Positions 20,267 to 30,289 of a DNA stretch of 64,000 nt are shown piece by piece (within the stretch, counting starts at the first letter, position 1; each line of letters opens with the position of its first letter). This DNA is from Blastobasis lacticolella (taxonomy: Eukaryota > Arthropoda > Insecta > Lepidoptera > Blastobasidae). The stretch is taken from contig LR990053.1 of assembly GCA_905147135.1 (NCBI GenBank), positions 18,364,501 to 18,428,500 of the forward strand, written 5' to 3'. Made by a program: the position numbers and the translations under genes. The notes below the pieces were generated by a model. That model did no database searches. It was not told the origin of the DNA and worked only from the letters and a program-made list of their open reading frames with translations.

Positions 20267-20612
20267 GCTCCCCTTTTTGGGGTTTAAAAATGTAAGCGTG
20301 AAAAAAAGTATTATGCATGCAATAGTGCATAATATTATGCATTCCATGCGGGCACCCGTAAAGTCCCCCGAATGACCCTCACGGCGTAATCACGCGCATT
20401 GTGATGCTAATACCTGAAATCGGTAAATAAACAACTCTTTTCCAGTTTTGCAATATTCACTGGAATACTGTATCCGTTGTCATTTACTCGTATTTTGGGA
20501 GGGAATATTGTATTATTCTGAAAATCCCCGCCAGAATATAACGTGAAAGTTTCAATGGGTTAATCTTAGTTAAAAATTAAATGCAGTTAAAAGGAGGAGG
20601 CCAAGGAAGGGT

Positions 20613-20872
20613 TGGCCGTGTGGTATCCGGCAGAGTAGAATAGCACCAACCCCTTACACACGTGGGTGTCGTACAAGGCGACTAATGTTTTCGAGACAAA
20701 AGATCAAGAGTCTCCGTAGTCTGTAAAATGGGCAGCAGCATTTTCCATTGTTATATTTAAACACTGCGATCTCCAACCCGCCTGCCAAGCGTGGAGATTA
20801 TGGCAATAACTTCCCCTTTCGTGGGAGAGGCCCTAAGTCCTGCAGTGGACTGTTACAAGCTGTAATGATGAG
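20613..20872 (+). mobile_element. LT1 LINE 3' end, copy 1
   Basis: LT1 is marked by GTATCCGGCAGAGTAGAATA, GGTGTCGTACAAGGCGACTA, GGGCAGCAGCATTTTCC, CTGCGATCTCCAACCCGCC, TTCGTGGGAGAGGCCCTAAG and TCCTGCAGTGGACTGTTAC, ending in a short ATG run. A near-identical copy follows at 21125-21387, with others at 32165-32430 and 56790-57040 (reversed) and pieces at 24783-24845 and 59005-59060. It is non-coding as seen, probably the 3' UTR of a LINE with (ATG)n tail. Confidence 0.75.
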
Positions 20873-21124
20873 AAGGACTGCTATTACCAGTATTTTTAGG
20901 TGTATATTTCTATGAGAGATTACTGTAAAATAATAATCTATTTTTAATTAATTCCGGGTCCAACCTTAGCATTCAAGGTAAAATGTTTTATAAATTAAAA
21001 ATTAACCCTTTTCACTTTCTGGACGTATATTAAAATAACATCATTAGGGATCTACGAGTATTTTTACAGAAATTTTTCAGTACGAGAAATTTTCAAATAG
21101 GTTTGTTTTAATGAATCCCACCGT
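20873..21124. other. Spacer between two LT1 copies
   Basis: AT-rich, no gene or repeat recognised. Confidence 0.5.
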
Positions 21125-21387
21125 ATTAGCCGTATGGTGTCCGGCAGAGTAGAATAGCACCAACCCCTTCCACTGATGGGTGTCGTACAAGGCGACTAAT
21201 GTTTTGAGGCAAAAAATCAAGAGTCTCCTTAGTCTGGAAACTGGGCAGCAGCATTTTTCATTGTTATATTTAAACACTGCGATCTCCAACCCGCCTGCCA
21301 AGCGTGGAGATTATGGCAATAACCTTCCCTTTCGTGGGAGAGGCGCTAAGTCCTGCAGTGGACTGTTACGGGCTGTGATGATGAATG
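21125..21387 (+). mobile_element. LT1 LINE 3' end, copy 2
   Basis: Same order of blocks as the copy at 20613, same strand, starting 512 bp downstream, with few differences (CACTGATGGG, GGCGCTAAG). The sequences between the copies do not resemble each other's flanks. Two insertions or a duplication are both possible. Confidence 0.75.
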
Positions 21388-21603
21388 AATCCCACCAAAA
21401 ATATGTTTTTGGGGAGTTAAAATTAATTTATGTAATTAAATTTATAATTTAAAAGTGCTCCACTTCTAAAATTATTCTTTTTTCTTGCGTTTACGTTGGA
21501 TAGTTTTATTTCCAGTACTATTGTCTACATTTTCTTGATTGTTTGAAATATTAGAGAGCATTCCCACTCATTATTTGCATTTTATAAATATTTTTGTTTT
21601 TAT

Positions 21604-21705
21604 CACTGTGTGTTTTCTTCCTACTTTCCTAACCCCTCCTCTTTGAAAATTGAAAGAGATATGTAATGTTCTACTCAATAAAGAAATTTTGATTTTGATT
21701 TTACA
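21604..21705 (+). repeat. LT6 repeat, 3' part
   Basis: CACTGTGTGTTTTCTTCC, CCTCCTCTTTGAAAATTG, AAAGAGATATGTAATGTTC and AATAAAGAAATTTTGATTTT, as in the copy nested at 2323-2582. Confidence 0.65.
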
Positions 21706-22939
21706 TTCTAATATAGATAGAACTAAACAAATCGGTGCGTACAAAAGTAAATAGAATAATTAAAGTAAATACATTAAATGAGGACCTGCCAACGTAGGTA
21801 TCTATGCGTTTTCCGACAACCAGCTTTTCCACTTGCTTGCATTCATATTAATTTGCTGACAAATCCTTCCTTACGTATACCTACATTTGTGTCCTACAGA
21901 ATTCTATTATTAATCTGTTAACAAAAATCCAATCTGGGCTCTTGATATCAATTTCCAAATTTGTTTACGTAAGTTTTTTTTTTTTACTTGATTAAAATTT
22001 AAGTACCTATAAAAAACTATAAAAACAATATTTCATCATACAACTTATTCTCGAGCAAAGAACAAATAAGTTTTTGCTTTTATAATTTAGCAAGGCGTAT
22101 TAGCTAATAAAATCGGTTGATTGGTAATATATTCAAACCTTATAGATTCAGATTCAGATTCATTTATTGCCTGAAGTGAATACAAGTACATTTATATACC
22201 TAGCAGTAAATACAGTCAAAAATGTGTATTCATTTAGGGTTCGTCAATAATCATTAGCGATATACAATATAATTATTTGAAACATAATGATAATATTATT
22301 TATCTGTACAAAATACCTATAGAATCAAAATGTCAACTTACCTAGCTGAATGCCTTTGAACTTTCTCGGTCACGGAAGTGCGTTAGGTTTGATCAAGAGA
22401 TCTATAACAGTCATTCCGTCATAGAAATGTCGATTTTCGGACGTAAATATTTATATAAACCAATTAATAAGCTGTGTTTATAAAATTTGGGGTACTACTT
22501 TATCTAGGGGGTCTCAATATGTAAACCAAATTTGGTGTGTTTATGTTAAATAGTTTTTGTATTATGAAGGGGTAAAAGTGGCTCGAAACTGTTCGTGTAA
22601 TATTATACACGGATGCTGCACGCCATCAAGTGGCTCACTTCGCACTATCTAGTAGGTATAAAAACATGTGTTAACTTACTCCTCTGTTCAAAAACCGCCA
22701 GCCAGCTTCCGCCAGCCCATCCCATATCCTGTTTACGTTATAAACCAGAACCTAAGCAAATTAAGTGCTCAACCCGCGCCTGTTATACAACAAACGAGGA
22801 ACAAGTAAAAAGTGAGCAGCTGCAGCGGGCTATTTAAATAGTTTGCTTTGCATCCCGCTCTCGGCTCTTCGAACCGTGTACGTGATGTTTGCAGGACTAC
22901 CTTCGTTATTATTTTAATATTTACACAATATAAATTTAA
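21706..22939. other. No gene; possible LINE tail at 22144-22240
   Basis: AGATTCAGATTCAGATTC (22144-22161) followed by ATTTATTGCC looks like the reversed simple tail of a LINE. Its body is not recognised. The frame at 22613-22837 (74 codons) shows no domain. A TATA-like GGTATAAAAAC at about 22656 lacks other promoter support. Confidence 0.35.
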
Positions 22940-23040
22940 GTCGCTTTCAGCGTCTGTTTGTTTGTTTGTCTATCTGTATATCCGCTTAACCGGTAACGCG
23001 CAACGGATTTTGATGCGGTTTATACTACGGATTAGATAAT
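22940..23040 (+). repeat. NR1-like piece
   Basis: CGTCTGTTTGTTTGTTTGTC, CTGTATATCCGCTTAACCGG and CAACGGATTTTGATGCGGTT follow the NR1 pattern. Confidence 0.4.
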
Positions 23041-23298
23041 TTCTTTTTTTTAAAGTTTATATGATTGATCGTGATTTTAACATTCTTCTAAAACTATCAC
23101 AGAAGACTTTGGTAAAGACACTGTAATATTCCAGAAATAGTCTTTCTCCTAGAAACGGGACATCCCGTGGAATTCCAGGACGGCCGATGATTTAGATATT
23201 TCAAGACTCGTGTGTATACTTCTAAGTCACCTTAGTCCGAATGTAATCTTATCTGACAAGGTGGCTCTAAGCTGGACCTAAGTGTCACCATTTTGAAA

Positions 23299-23545
23299 TG
23301 ACGACCTGAGTGGTTCAATGGTCAACATGCCGGTCTGCCACGCAAGAGGTCCCGGGTTCGATTCCCGGCCGGGCAGAAATTGAAATGATGAATTTTAATT
23401 TCTGTTACGGGTCTGGGTGTTCTATGTATAATAAGTATGTATTTAAAAGTATTTAAGTAGTATATCAGTTATCTAGCACCCATATTACAAGCTTTGCTTA
23501 GTTTGGGGCTAGATGGCGCTGTGTGAATTTGTCCACGAATATTTA
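23299..23545 (+). mobile_element. SINE-A, complete and young
   Basis: Starts GACGACCTGAGTGGTTCAAT (box A TGGTTCAATGG), then GGTCCCGGGTTCGATTCCCG (box B exact to GGTTCGATTCC). Then TTAATTTCTGTTACGGGTCT, TAGTATATCAGTTATCTAGC, GGGGCTAGATGGCGCTGTG, and an end in AATTTGTCCACGAATA with an ATTT-rich tail. Nearly identical to 62820-63060 apart from a 12-base segment. Confidence 0.93.
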
Positions 23546-24782
23546 TTATTATTTATTTATTTATTATTTATTCCAATACCAGCGATGCCGGGTCATTGGT
23601 CACTGTACACCCGTAAACCAAAGACACTGCTTCAATGAAAAGCATACATTAGAGAAGAGATATGTGCAATATCACGGTATCTTTTCCAAAGAGTCTTGCA
23701 AGCGCCCACCAGAAGAAATCAGCAACAGCAGGGGCGTCAATAGTGCGATCTGAAACCTAAAACATTCCTTATAAAAATCCCATGTGATTATAGGGCGCTA
23801 CTGTGTACATTTTAGGAGCCGCGAATTTTGCATTTCCATAAAAACAAACTGAATTTAATAAAGGAAGTAATCTTAACAAAATTACATAATTAATTTCTTA
23901 TTCAATCCACGTAATTTCAATCAATTTCGCGCAAACGGCGCAGATCAAAGGGCGTCCTCCATTTTTCTCGTCGAACACGTAAACTTGAGGATATACATTT
24001 TCGTTGCAAATTGGACGTATATCACGACGTTATCCTACTTTAAATATAATCCAGTGCTTTACGGCGTCAATCGGGCCAGCGAGGGGAGGACTGAGGGGAG
24101 AGACGGGGGCACATGAGGCTATGAGGCTTCAAGGCTGAGGTTGTGAGGGCTTGGAGATAACGCGCCCGGCTCATAACTCATCTGCGCCATATTTCGCACC
24201 CAGCCGTGGCCGCGCCTTCAGATTGCGCGATTTATGTATCACACCTCTATTTACAGCGGTTTAATTCGCTGTTTTTGCGCGCCGCGAGCGCTGATAGCCG
24301 CGATCAGCGAGCCCTTTGTCGACGCGGCGTGTGTATTTATGTGTACGCCGTTCGTTAGGCGCTTCGGTCTGTAATGTGGTCGGTACGAGTGGCCGGTTGA
24401 AAATGCGGTTGAATTTTTTGTATTTTATCGCGCACCGGCTTTGGTAATTTCGTAAGTGCAGAATTTGATTATAATTGTAGCTTGCAGTGCTTCTACGGCT
24501 TATAATAAATGCGAGGGTTTGTAAGGATGGTTTTTTGGGTAGATGTAGGTATATAACTGTTTCACGAAGAACTATTGAACTGATTTTGATGAAATTTTAC
24601 ATTTTAACCCCGAATAATACTAAGGGTATTGCCATAATATGCACGCAGGCGAGTTTGAGACCCTAAGATTTTCGACGTCTAGTATGATACTGGAGTGGTT
24701 GCTAACACCAAAAGGCTACACTTTTTGTTATGATTTTATGTCGGGGGTACCTTAATCATTACGCCTCTGAAGCTGATTTCTA
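23546..24782. other. No gene; GC-rich block at 24055-24430
   Basis: 24055-24430 is clearly GC-rich and CpG-rich (AGCGAGGGGAGGACTGAGG; GCGCGCCGCGAGCGC) within AT-rich surroundings. It has no lasting open frame. Such blocks can be regulatory or old exons; I see no splice pattern to choose. Confidence 0.45.
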
Positions 24783-24845
24783 TTGCGTAATTTAAACACT
24801 GTGATTTCAAACCCGCCTGCCAAGCGTGAATATTATGGAAATACC
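24783..24845 (+). repeat. LT1 fragment
   Basis: TTTAAACACTGTGATTTCA, AACCCGCCTGCCAAGCGTG and ATATTATGGAAATACCC match the middle of LT1. Confidence 0.6.
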
Positions 24846-24924
24846 CTTAGCGTTATCCTGGGTTAAAATGTTGATTACAATGCTCAAACAAATCATAATA
24901 TTACACCCATCTTTACAAATTTTT

Positions 24925-24985
24925 GCATTAATATATGACCTCTTGAATCGGACCCCTTAACCACTAGGCCACCAAAACTCCACAT
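24925..24985 (-). repeat. tRNA-like SINE head fragment
   Basis: On the minus strand, GGTGGCCTAGTGGTTAAGGG followed by GTCCGATTCAAGAGG resembles the start of a SINE-B type head. The body is missing. Confidence 0.35.
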
Positions 24986-25339
24986 ATAATATTAAATTCA
25001 ATATGGGCACACACAGCGAACCACTTGCAGAAACGGCCGCCCCATATTTCCAAGCACGTGCCAGCCAGGTTCCTGGGAACTGTGGGAATTATTTTCGGCC
25101 ACACGGGAGATAAGTTCTCGCATAACTTGGGCGAAGATAGTACAACAATACATTCAGTTAATTACAATCACGTACGGGTATAATAAATGCGGTATCGGTT
25201 TTGGCGGGAACTTGCCGCAATTCGTGGCACGTGAGCGTGAGGCGTGAGGCGTGAGGCGTGACGTCATTCGCTGGACCAAAAGCATATAGCTTCAGGTGTA
25301 TTATATGGTTTGGAGATAGGTATATCCGTATAGGAGCTT

Positions 25340-25672
25340 TGGTGACGGAGTAGTTTAGGTATCCGACTCGTAAACGAGAGGTACCGGGTCATTCCCACTG
25401 TGGCCATGTACCAATGAGTTTTTTCTGAGTAACGTACATTAGTTGAATGCTAGCCGATGTTTTTACGGCGAGTGAAAATATCGTGATGAAACCTGCACAC
25501 TCAGGCGAATGAATGTGTAACCGTAAATGTTCCCCCTGGTAGGGTCACGGAGGTCAGATGGCAGTCACTCCACTGTAATTATCTGATCTGCCAAATTATA
25601 GATCATGGTCAAGGCGGACTCTGGGCCCTCGTGCGCGTGAGTGCAACTGGGACATTAACGCCATGATTATGA
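25340..25672 (+). mobile_element. SINE-B, near full length
   Basis: Head TGACGGAGTAGTTTAGGTAT, CGACTCGTAAACGAGAGG, GTACCGGGTCATTCCCAC (box B damaged by a deletion), then the full body to ACATTAACGCCATGATTATG. The flanks ATATCCGTATAGGAGC and ATATTCATATAGGGAGC are similar and may be an eroded TSD. Confidence 0.85.
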
Positions 25673-25789
25673 TGATATGATATTCATATAGGGAGCGAAG
25701 TTGACAATGTCTACATGGTAGTAAATTGATGGTACACATGGGTACCGTATGCATGTGCTCGTGTTAACAAACAGCGTTATCTATGGCAC

Positions 25790-25832
25790 TAACCCTAAAA
25801 AGAACCCGTGCGAAGCCGGGGCGGGTCGTTAC
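25790..25832 (-). repeat. NR2 end
   Basis: AACCCGTGCGAAGCCGGGG followed by CGGGTCGTTAC is the complement of the common insect repeat start CGACCCGCCCCGGCTTCG. The rest of that copy is absent. Confidence 0.5.
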
Positions 25833-25854
25833 AACATATAAATTCAAATACCTC

Positions 25855-25965
25855 AGATAAGATTGCGAATACTCGCCTGCGCTGCTTTGGTCACGTGTTG
25901 CGTAAGCACCAGGAATACGTGGGAAATAGGTGCCTAAACATTCCATTCCATCCCCTAGGGAAATA
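25855..25965 (+). pseudogene. LINE ORF2 C-terminal fragment
   Basis: Plus-strand codons from about 25862 give IANTRLRCFGHVLRKHQEYV, then GNRCLNIPFHPLGK and a stop. This is the RLRWFGHVLRR-x-YVGNR motif found near the C-terminus of many insect LINE proteins. Only about 35 codons are recognisable. Confidence 0.6.
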
Positions 25966-26015
25966 GGCTTTATTCCCAAGCCACCTGTCAGTGCGACCGT
26001 AAAGGTTTGCAAGCA

Positions 26016-26281
26016 ATTACGTGAACAGCAATTAATAAGTATCTAGGCGAGATATGGCTTCAGGGCTGCGTGCGCGCCGCGCTTCCGGCGAGTGCAAATG
26101 GCGGCGCATTAGCCGAAGATAAGGCTGTGGAAAACGCTAGTAAAGCAACGATGCACCACCCACCCATTAATAATGTGAGCAATGAGCGGTATTTAGTTTT
26201 ATACTGTTGTGGTTTGTTGCGGACATCTTTATTTCTGACTGGGCTTTGGCAGCGAATTCGTCCGCGTGATTTTCGGTAATA
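26016..26281. other. No gene seen
   Basis: A 69-codon plus frame (26070-26279) shows no domain. Confidence 0.4.
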
Positions 26282-26485
26282 AGTGTTATAACGTTCCAGA
26301 CCCGTTCCCGCGGGAACTACATAGAACTTTAGGATAAATTAGGGCCTATGTGATATTCTGTGCTATAAGCTATATTACTGCCAAATTTCATCAAACTCCG
26401 CACATTTTGCGCGAAGGGGTAACAAACAACCAAACATACATCCTTAAAAACTGATTTGCATTTATAAAATTAGTAGGATTCTATC
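26282..26485 (+). repeat. NR2 dispersed repeat
   Basis: ACGTTCCAGACCCGTTCCCG, CGGGAACTACATAGAAC, ACTGCCAAATTTCATCAAA, GCGCGAAGGGGTAACAAAC and ATAAAATTAGTAGGATTC. More complete than the copy at 7405. Confidence 0.65.
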
Positions 26486-26844
26486 GCGTAGAGAATCTCC
26501 GAGCTCTTTCCATCGCACCGTGACTGAGTTTGAGTATTGAAAGGTGCCTTAGTAAGACGCCACGTTTCTGTTCCATAAGTAATCACTGGTATCACTCGCT
26601 ACACCATACCATATCACCACCACCATATGGGACTTTTATTCCCGTTTGCAACCGGCCAAAACCACTTTCAGATGTGGAGAGACAACGCTTTTATCATACC
26701 AAAAGTCGACTATTTCTACTTCGCAGCCATCCACAACAACCGGCCCGCTTGAAAAATATTCAAATGTAATTCCGATGGACGAATCGAATTCACGAAAAAA
26801 TTGCGATTGTAGCCGGACTTCTATCCATCCCAATTATCTTATGT
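26486..26844. other. No gene recognised
   Basis: Frames on both strands (26530-26879) overlap without a domain. The sequence is not one of the repeats named here. Confidence 0.4.
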
Positions 26845-26910
26845 CATACGGTAGACAACCAGGCAAGCGGGCTACCTGATGGTAAGTGGTCACCGCTGCC
26901 TATACACATT
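26845..26910 (-). repeat. LT2 tail
   Basis: Reversed: CATACGGTAGACAACCAGGC, AAGCGGGCTACCTGATGG, TAAGTGGTCACCGCTGCC. Confidence 0.65.
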
Positions 26911-26927
26911 AACTTGAACGCACACTG

Positions 26928-27160
26928 ATGCAGTGCGCTGCGCAGTGCACTGCACGATGTGGCAAAACTTGTTACACGCCGAGCAATTTGTATGCAAGTA
27001 CATTGACAGATGGCGGAATGTCCCACTGTGCAGCGCGCCGCGCGGCGCACTGCATGATGGGGCAACACCCGCAATTGAAGCCCGAAGTGTCAGTTCTGTA
27101 TGAATTTTGTCTACGTTTTTCAATTTGACCCCATCGTGCAGCGTGCGGTGCGTTGTCAGT
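26928..27160. repeat. GC-rich quasi-palindromic repeat units
   Basis: Units at 26928-26960 (ATGCAGTGCGCTGCGCAGTG, CACTGCACGATGTGG) and 27028-27060 (GTGCAGCGCGCCGCGCGGCG, CACTGCATGATGGGG) are spaced exactly 100 bp and are nearly self-complementary. A third, partial, in inverse sense is at 27133-27159. A related unit lies at 29749-29790. It looks like a MITE or foldback family, but its ends are not defined. Confidence 0.6.
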
Positions 27161-27452
27161 AGATGTCAACATGAAACGTCACATCTGACTGTTTCTTTTT
27201 ACCAACAGTTCGAATCTTTCCTCTTTATGTGACACAGTTGACACACATATATCTGTCTACTTTTTTTAGTACAGATACAACGCGTGTGAATGAAATAGGA
27301 AACCGACCTTGTCAAAGAAAGTTTGACAGCTGATGCGTAAGCCCCTCCCCTTTTTCTGATTCTTTAACATTATCGAAGTTGTTTCGCTTTCGTGATCCTG
27401 TCGTCATTCTCTTCTCAGTTCATCCCGAATTATAAATAAGGCATGTTTGGTT
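27161..27452. other. No gene seen
   Basis: Unassigned. It contains one GACAGCTGATGCG near 27325, similar to the palindrome core of the array that follows. Confidence 0.4.
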
Positions 27453-27930
27453 CTAGAACACTAGTTTCTAAAAAGAAATGCTGGTACTCGTAGAAATCTA
27501 CATTTTGGATGGCACCTGTCACACTTAAAACTGTAATAACTCTGAAACTATTGGTGCTAGAATACTAGTTCCTAAAGAGAAATGATAGTGCTCGTCGACA
27601 TCTACATTTCGGTTGACAGCTGTCAAACTTAATACTGTAATAACTCTTAAACTATCACTTCTAGAACACTAGTTTCTGAAGAGAAATGATAGTGCTCGTC
27701 GACATCTATATTTCGGTTGACAGCTGTCAAACTTAATACTATAATAACTCTGAAACTATCGCTCCTTGAACACTAGTTCCTGAAGAGAAATGATAGTCGA
27801 GATCTACATTCCGTATGACAGCTGTCAATCTTAAAACTGTAATAACTCTGAAACTATTTGCCTTAAAACGCTTGTTCCAGAACAGCAAATACTTATAGAT
27901 ATCGACGGGCACTATCATTTTTTTTTAGGA
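27453..27930 (+). repeat. 104-bp tandem array, about 4.5 units
   Basis: Units begin at 27453, 27557, 27661 and 27765 (each exactly 104 bp apart), then a fifth partial at 27862 after a 7-bp shorter unit. Each starts CTAGAACACTAGTTTCT, continues GAGAAATGATAGTGCTCG and ends TAATAACTCTGAAACTATC. The middle two carry TGACAGCTGTCA, a perfect 12-bp palindrome. The fourth has ATGACAGCTGTCAA. No open frame persists. It resembles a short satellite. Confidence 0.93.
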
Positions 27931-28409
27931 TCCAGTTTTCTAAGAGCAATGGTTTCCGAGTAATTTAAGTTATATTCACTCTCTTTATACTTACTACTGA
28001 TGTTATACTTTGTAGTTATAGTTTTGAATGAGCCACCGTGGTATACACTCAGTTTAAGTAAACATTCGTAAAGGACAGAAATTCAAAATTCAAAATTACT
28101 ACGTTTTAAAACATTTTGTCGTAATATTGTCCCAAAATCATGTCTTCAACCAGTTGAGGACAAATTTAAGCAGTGTGGTTTATCCTACAACAGAATCAAT
28201 CAATGTGAATAAAAATTCCTAACATACCGAATCAATCTTCGGAATTTAAAAATTTTGAAGTTTTTATGTTCTTATATCCTCAAGATAATTTAATTGAATG
28301 TATTATCATAGAGCCTGTAACCATCGGACAATCAATACGCTTTTAACGAAAATCGGCCAAGAAGTTTTTCAGCTAGAATAAACATCCATACAAACATTCA
28401 TATAAACAT
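27931..28409. other. No gene; related to 28640-28700
   Basis: CTGATGTTATACTTTGTAGT at about 27996 recurs as CTGATGTTATACTTTTTAGT at about 28650, followed by related sequence (CCACCGTGGTATACAC and CCACGGTCTACAG). This is a direct repeat pair about 650 bp apart. Confidence 0.5.
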
Positions 28410-28545
28410 ACATACACACAAACCTCTTTCCCCCGCAAGAGTACGACATTGACGACATACGACAGAGACGACATTGTTCCACTTGCTATGGTCCTGACAA
28501 ATCTCTGTCGATTCTTCCACGTTTATCAACTTTACATACATAGAT
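28410..28545 (-). repeat. LT7 LINE 3' end
   Basis: CATACATACACACAAACC, CCCCCGCAAGAGTACGAC, GTTCCACTTGCTATGGTCCT and ACAAATCTCTGTCGATTC, in the same order as other LT7 copies. A short internal duplication (GACGACAT repeated) is present. Confidence 0.6.
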
Positions 28546-28779
28546 TGTTAACTTCATTACCCTCCCTTAGCTCCATCGTAGTCGGATAAAAAGAATCATT
28601 TATAGTATAGTATTCGCGGAAGTTGCATGGTTAAATTTCTTTAGATATTACTGATGTTATACTTTTTAGTTAAAATATGGAATGACTTACCACGGTCTAC
28701 AGATGGTGAATCTATGGACACCTGTCAGAAGTAAACATCCAAAGAAAAAATTCGTTTTCAAAGATTTTAAAGTAAAATT

Positions 28780-28895
28780 ATGTCTTCTTCCGGGGATGAA
28801 GACATGTTGGCCGTACTGCAGATGGTTAATATGCAAAAATGTAGACGACCTCGACGTAACTATTGGGTGCACCCTATATGGAATACCGGTGTAAA
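28780..28895 (+). pseudogene. PIF/Harbinger transposase N-terminus, remnant
   Basis: The ATG at 28780 opens MSSSGDEDMLAVLQMVNMQK, then CRRPRRNYWVHPIWNTG. An acidic Met-Ser-Ser-(D/G)-(D/E)-E-D start followed by a basic run and YWVHP is how the N-terminus of PIF/Harbinger nuclease-type transposases looks. After about residue 38 the similarity stops, although the frame stays open to 28980. The catalytic DDE part is absent. Together with the MADF-like piece at 29108 it suggests a decayed two-gene Harbinger element. Confidence 0.55.
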
Positions 28896-29107
28896 AATAG
28901 ACTTACCAGTTGATGGTAAAACTGGAAATGTATCCGGACCGTTTTCAGCAGGTTTTCAGGATGTCACGATTATGTTTTAATCAAATATTTACCCGAGCCA
29001 GATCAAGGTTACAAAAACGGCACACAAATTGTAATGTCAATGTAGCATTGACAATAATATAAATTAAATAATCATCGTGGCGTCATTATGATGACGTTGA
29101 CTTCAAT

Positions 29108-29206
29108 ATAATGTTTTATGAGCTTGTTGAAAAACATCCTGCACCATACGATTATAATCGATCAGATTACTCTAAACGGAACGTGAGAGACAAGATGCGG
29201 ATAATG
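29108..29206 (+). pseudogene. MADF-like DNA-binding domain fragment
   Basis: Codons from ATG 29111 read MFYELVEKHPAPYDYNRSDY, then SKRNVRDKMRIM. LVEKHP-x-YDYNRSDY resembles the start of MADF (Myb/SANT-like) domains (consensus like LI-LV--HP-LWD---PDY--R). PIF/Harbinger transposons usually carry such a second protein. Only about 30 residues remain. Confidence 0.5.
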
Positions 29207-29261
29207 ATAGTAAGGAAATTAAACGGCAAATTACGTGGGGACAATAATGTCTGACCATGCC

Positions 29262-29440
29262 AGCCCGCTAGGCACGGGAAGGAGAGTTCAACTCACGAAG
29301 CGATGGCTAGACGTCGATAAGAACGACATGCGTGCCAACAAACTCACCACCAAGGATACCGAACACCGAGCGAAGTGGACCAAGAGGAGTAGGAAGGCGG
29401 ACTACTGGCAACCGAAATTTAACACCAAGACGATGATAAT
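29262..29440 (+). pseudogene. LINE ORF2 C-terminal fragment
   Basis: The frame gives GRRVQLTKRWLDVDKNDMRA, then NKLTTKDTEHRAKWTKRSRK, ADYWQPKF, and ends in an ATG-rich tail (ACGATGATAATGATGATC). Same terminal pattern as 6296-6466 (KRW-DV---DM-AN-L). It abuts a reversed SINE-B. Confidence 0.7.
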
Positions 29441-29444
29441 GATG

Positions 29445-29570
29445 ATCTTGGCGTCAAATCCTGTTTGTGCTCTCGCACGCGAGGACCCGGGGCCCGCTTT
29501 GACTATGATCCAAGATTTAGCAGATCAGGCAATTACAGTGGAACGACTGCCAACTGACCTCCATACATAA
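29445..29570 (-). mobile_element. SINE-B 3' fragment
   Basis: CTTGGCGTCAAATCCTG, TGCTCTCGCACGCGAGGACC, CTATGATCCAAGATTTAGC, GGAACGACTGCCAACTGACC. It stops after about 125 bp, a severe 5' truncation. Confidence 0.8.
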
Positions 29571-29748
29571 GGTCGACATAAGGTCAGTAATCATGCGAGT
29601 CGTTTAAAATAACGCGCGTAAAAGCGTCGAAAAAGCTCTCGTGCAAACGTTGCCTAACTCACAATCATTCGTAAATCTCTCGTGCGATCATTGCCTAACG
29701 TGAAAAACCAGAATAACACCACCGTTTTCTTTGTTGTCACCGTGACGT

Positions 29749-29790
29749 GGCACTGCGTGGTGCGCCGCGCAGTGCACTGCACTGCATTAG
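29749..29790. repeat. GC-rich quasi-palindrome
   Basis: GGCACTGCGTGGTGCGCCGC followed by GCAGTGCACTGCACTGC, related to the units at 26928 and 27028. Confidence 0.6.
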
Positions 29791-29814
29791 TGGAGCTAGT
29801 CGCTAGAAACATCT

Positions 29815-29955
29815 GGGGTATCACCAATGCGTTGCCTACTTCTATAGCTCAAGAACACGTAGCTCTGGCAGCAAAAAGCAAATACCCCTCCACTGCCAAA
29901 GCCACAGTACCCCAAATCCCCATCCCATGGAGCACTGGAAACCTTTTGCAACGGC
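29815..29955 (-). repeat. LT2 upstream part, reversed
   Basis: The reverse complement reads CCAGTGCTCCATGGGATGGG, ATTTGGGGTACTGTGGC, TTTGGCAGTGGAGGGG, GCTGCCAGAGCTACGTG and GCAACGCATTGGTGATACC, in the same order as 11360-11510. Confidence 0.65.
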
Positions 29956-30289
29956 AGGAACACAATACTAATATTTTAACTGCGGTATTCTGTAACGTAC
30001 TTTCCTAGTATGGCAGCTCCAATTCGACTTGGATAGGGATGCCTGATAGATGTCTTATCTCTAAAGTGCGCGATTTCTTCGCTCACTTTCATCGATATTA
30101 TAGCAAACACGCCGCATAAAGACGCACCATCTTCCAAATATGGAGATACTATATAGAGTTGCGGTAAGTGGTTGACTGTGTTTCACGAACTGGCAAACGC
30201 GCGAATGGGTAGTACTAGAAATACCTAGAATTACAACAACCTAACTAACAGAAAAATGACCGAAAATAGAATTACCATAACTTACCAGG
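29956..30289. other. No gene seen
   Basis: Unassigned sequence. Confidence 0.45.

Noticed and set aside
23340..23380. tRNA-like sequence with exact box B, also at 1120, 4260, 9380, 46360 and 62860
   Set aside because: Each is the head of a SINE with body and tail; no complete cloverleaf with an acceptor stem can be drawn.
29682..30008. 108-codon plus frame
   Set aside because: It is made up of a GC-rich quasi-palindrome plus a reversed LT2 fragment.
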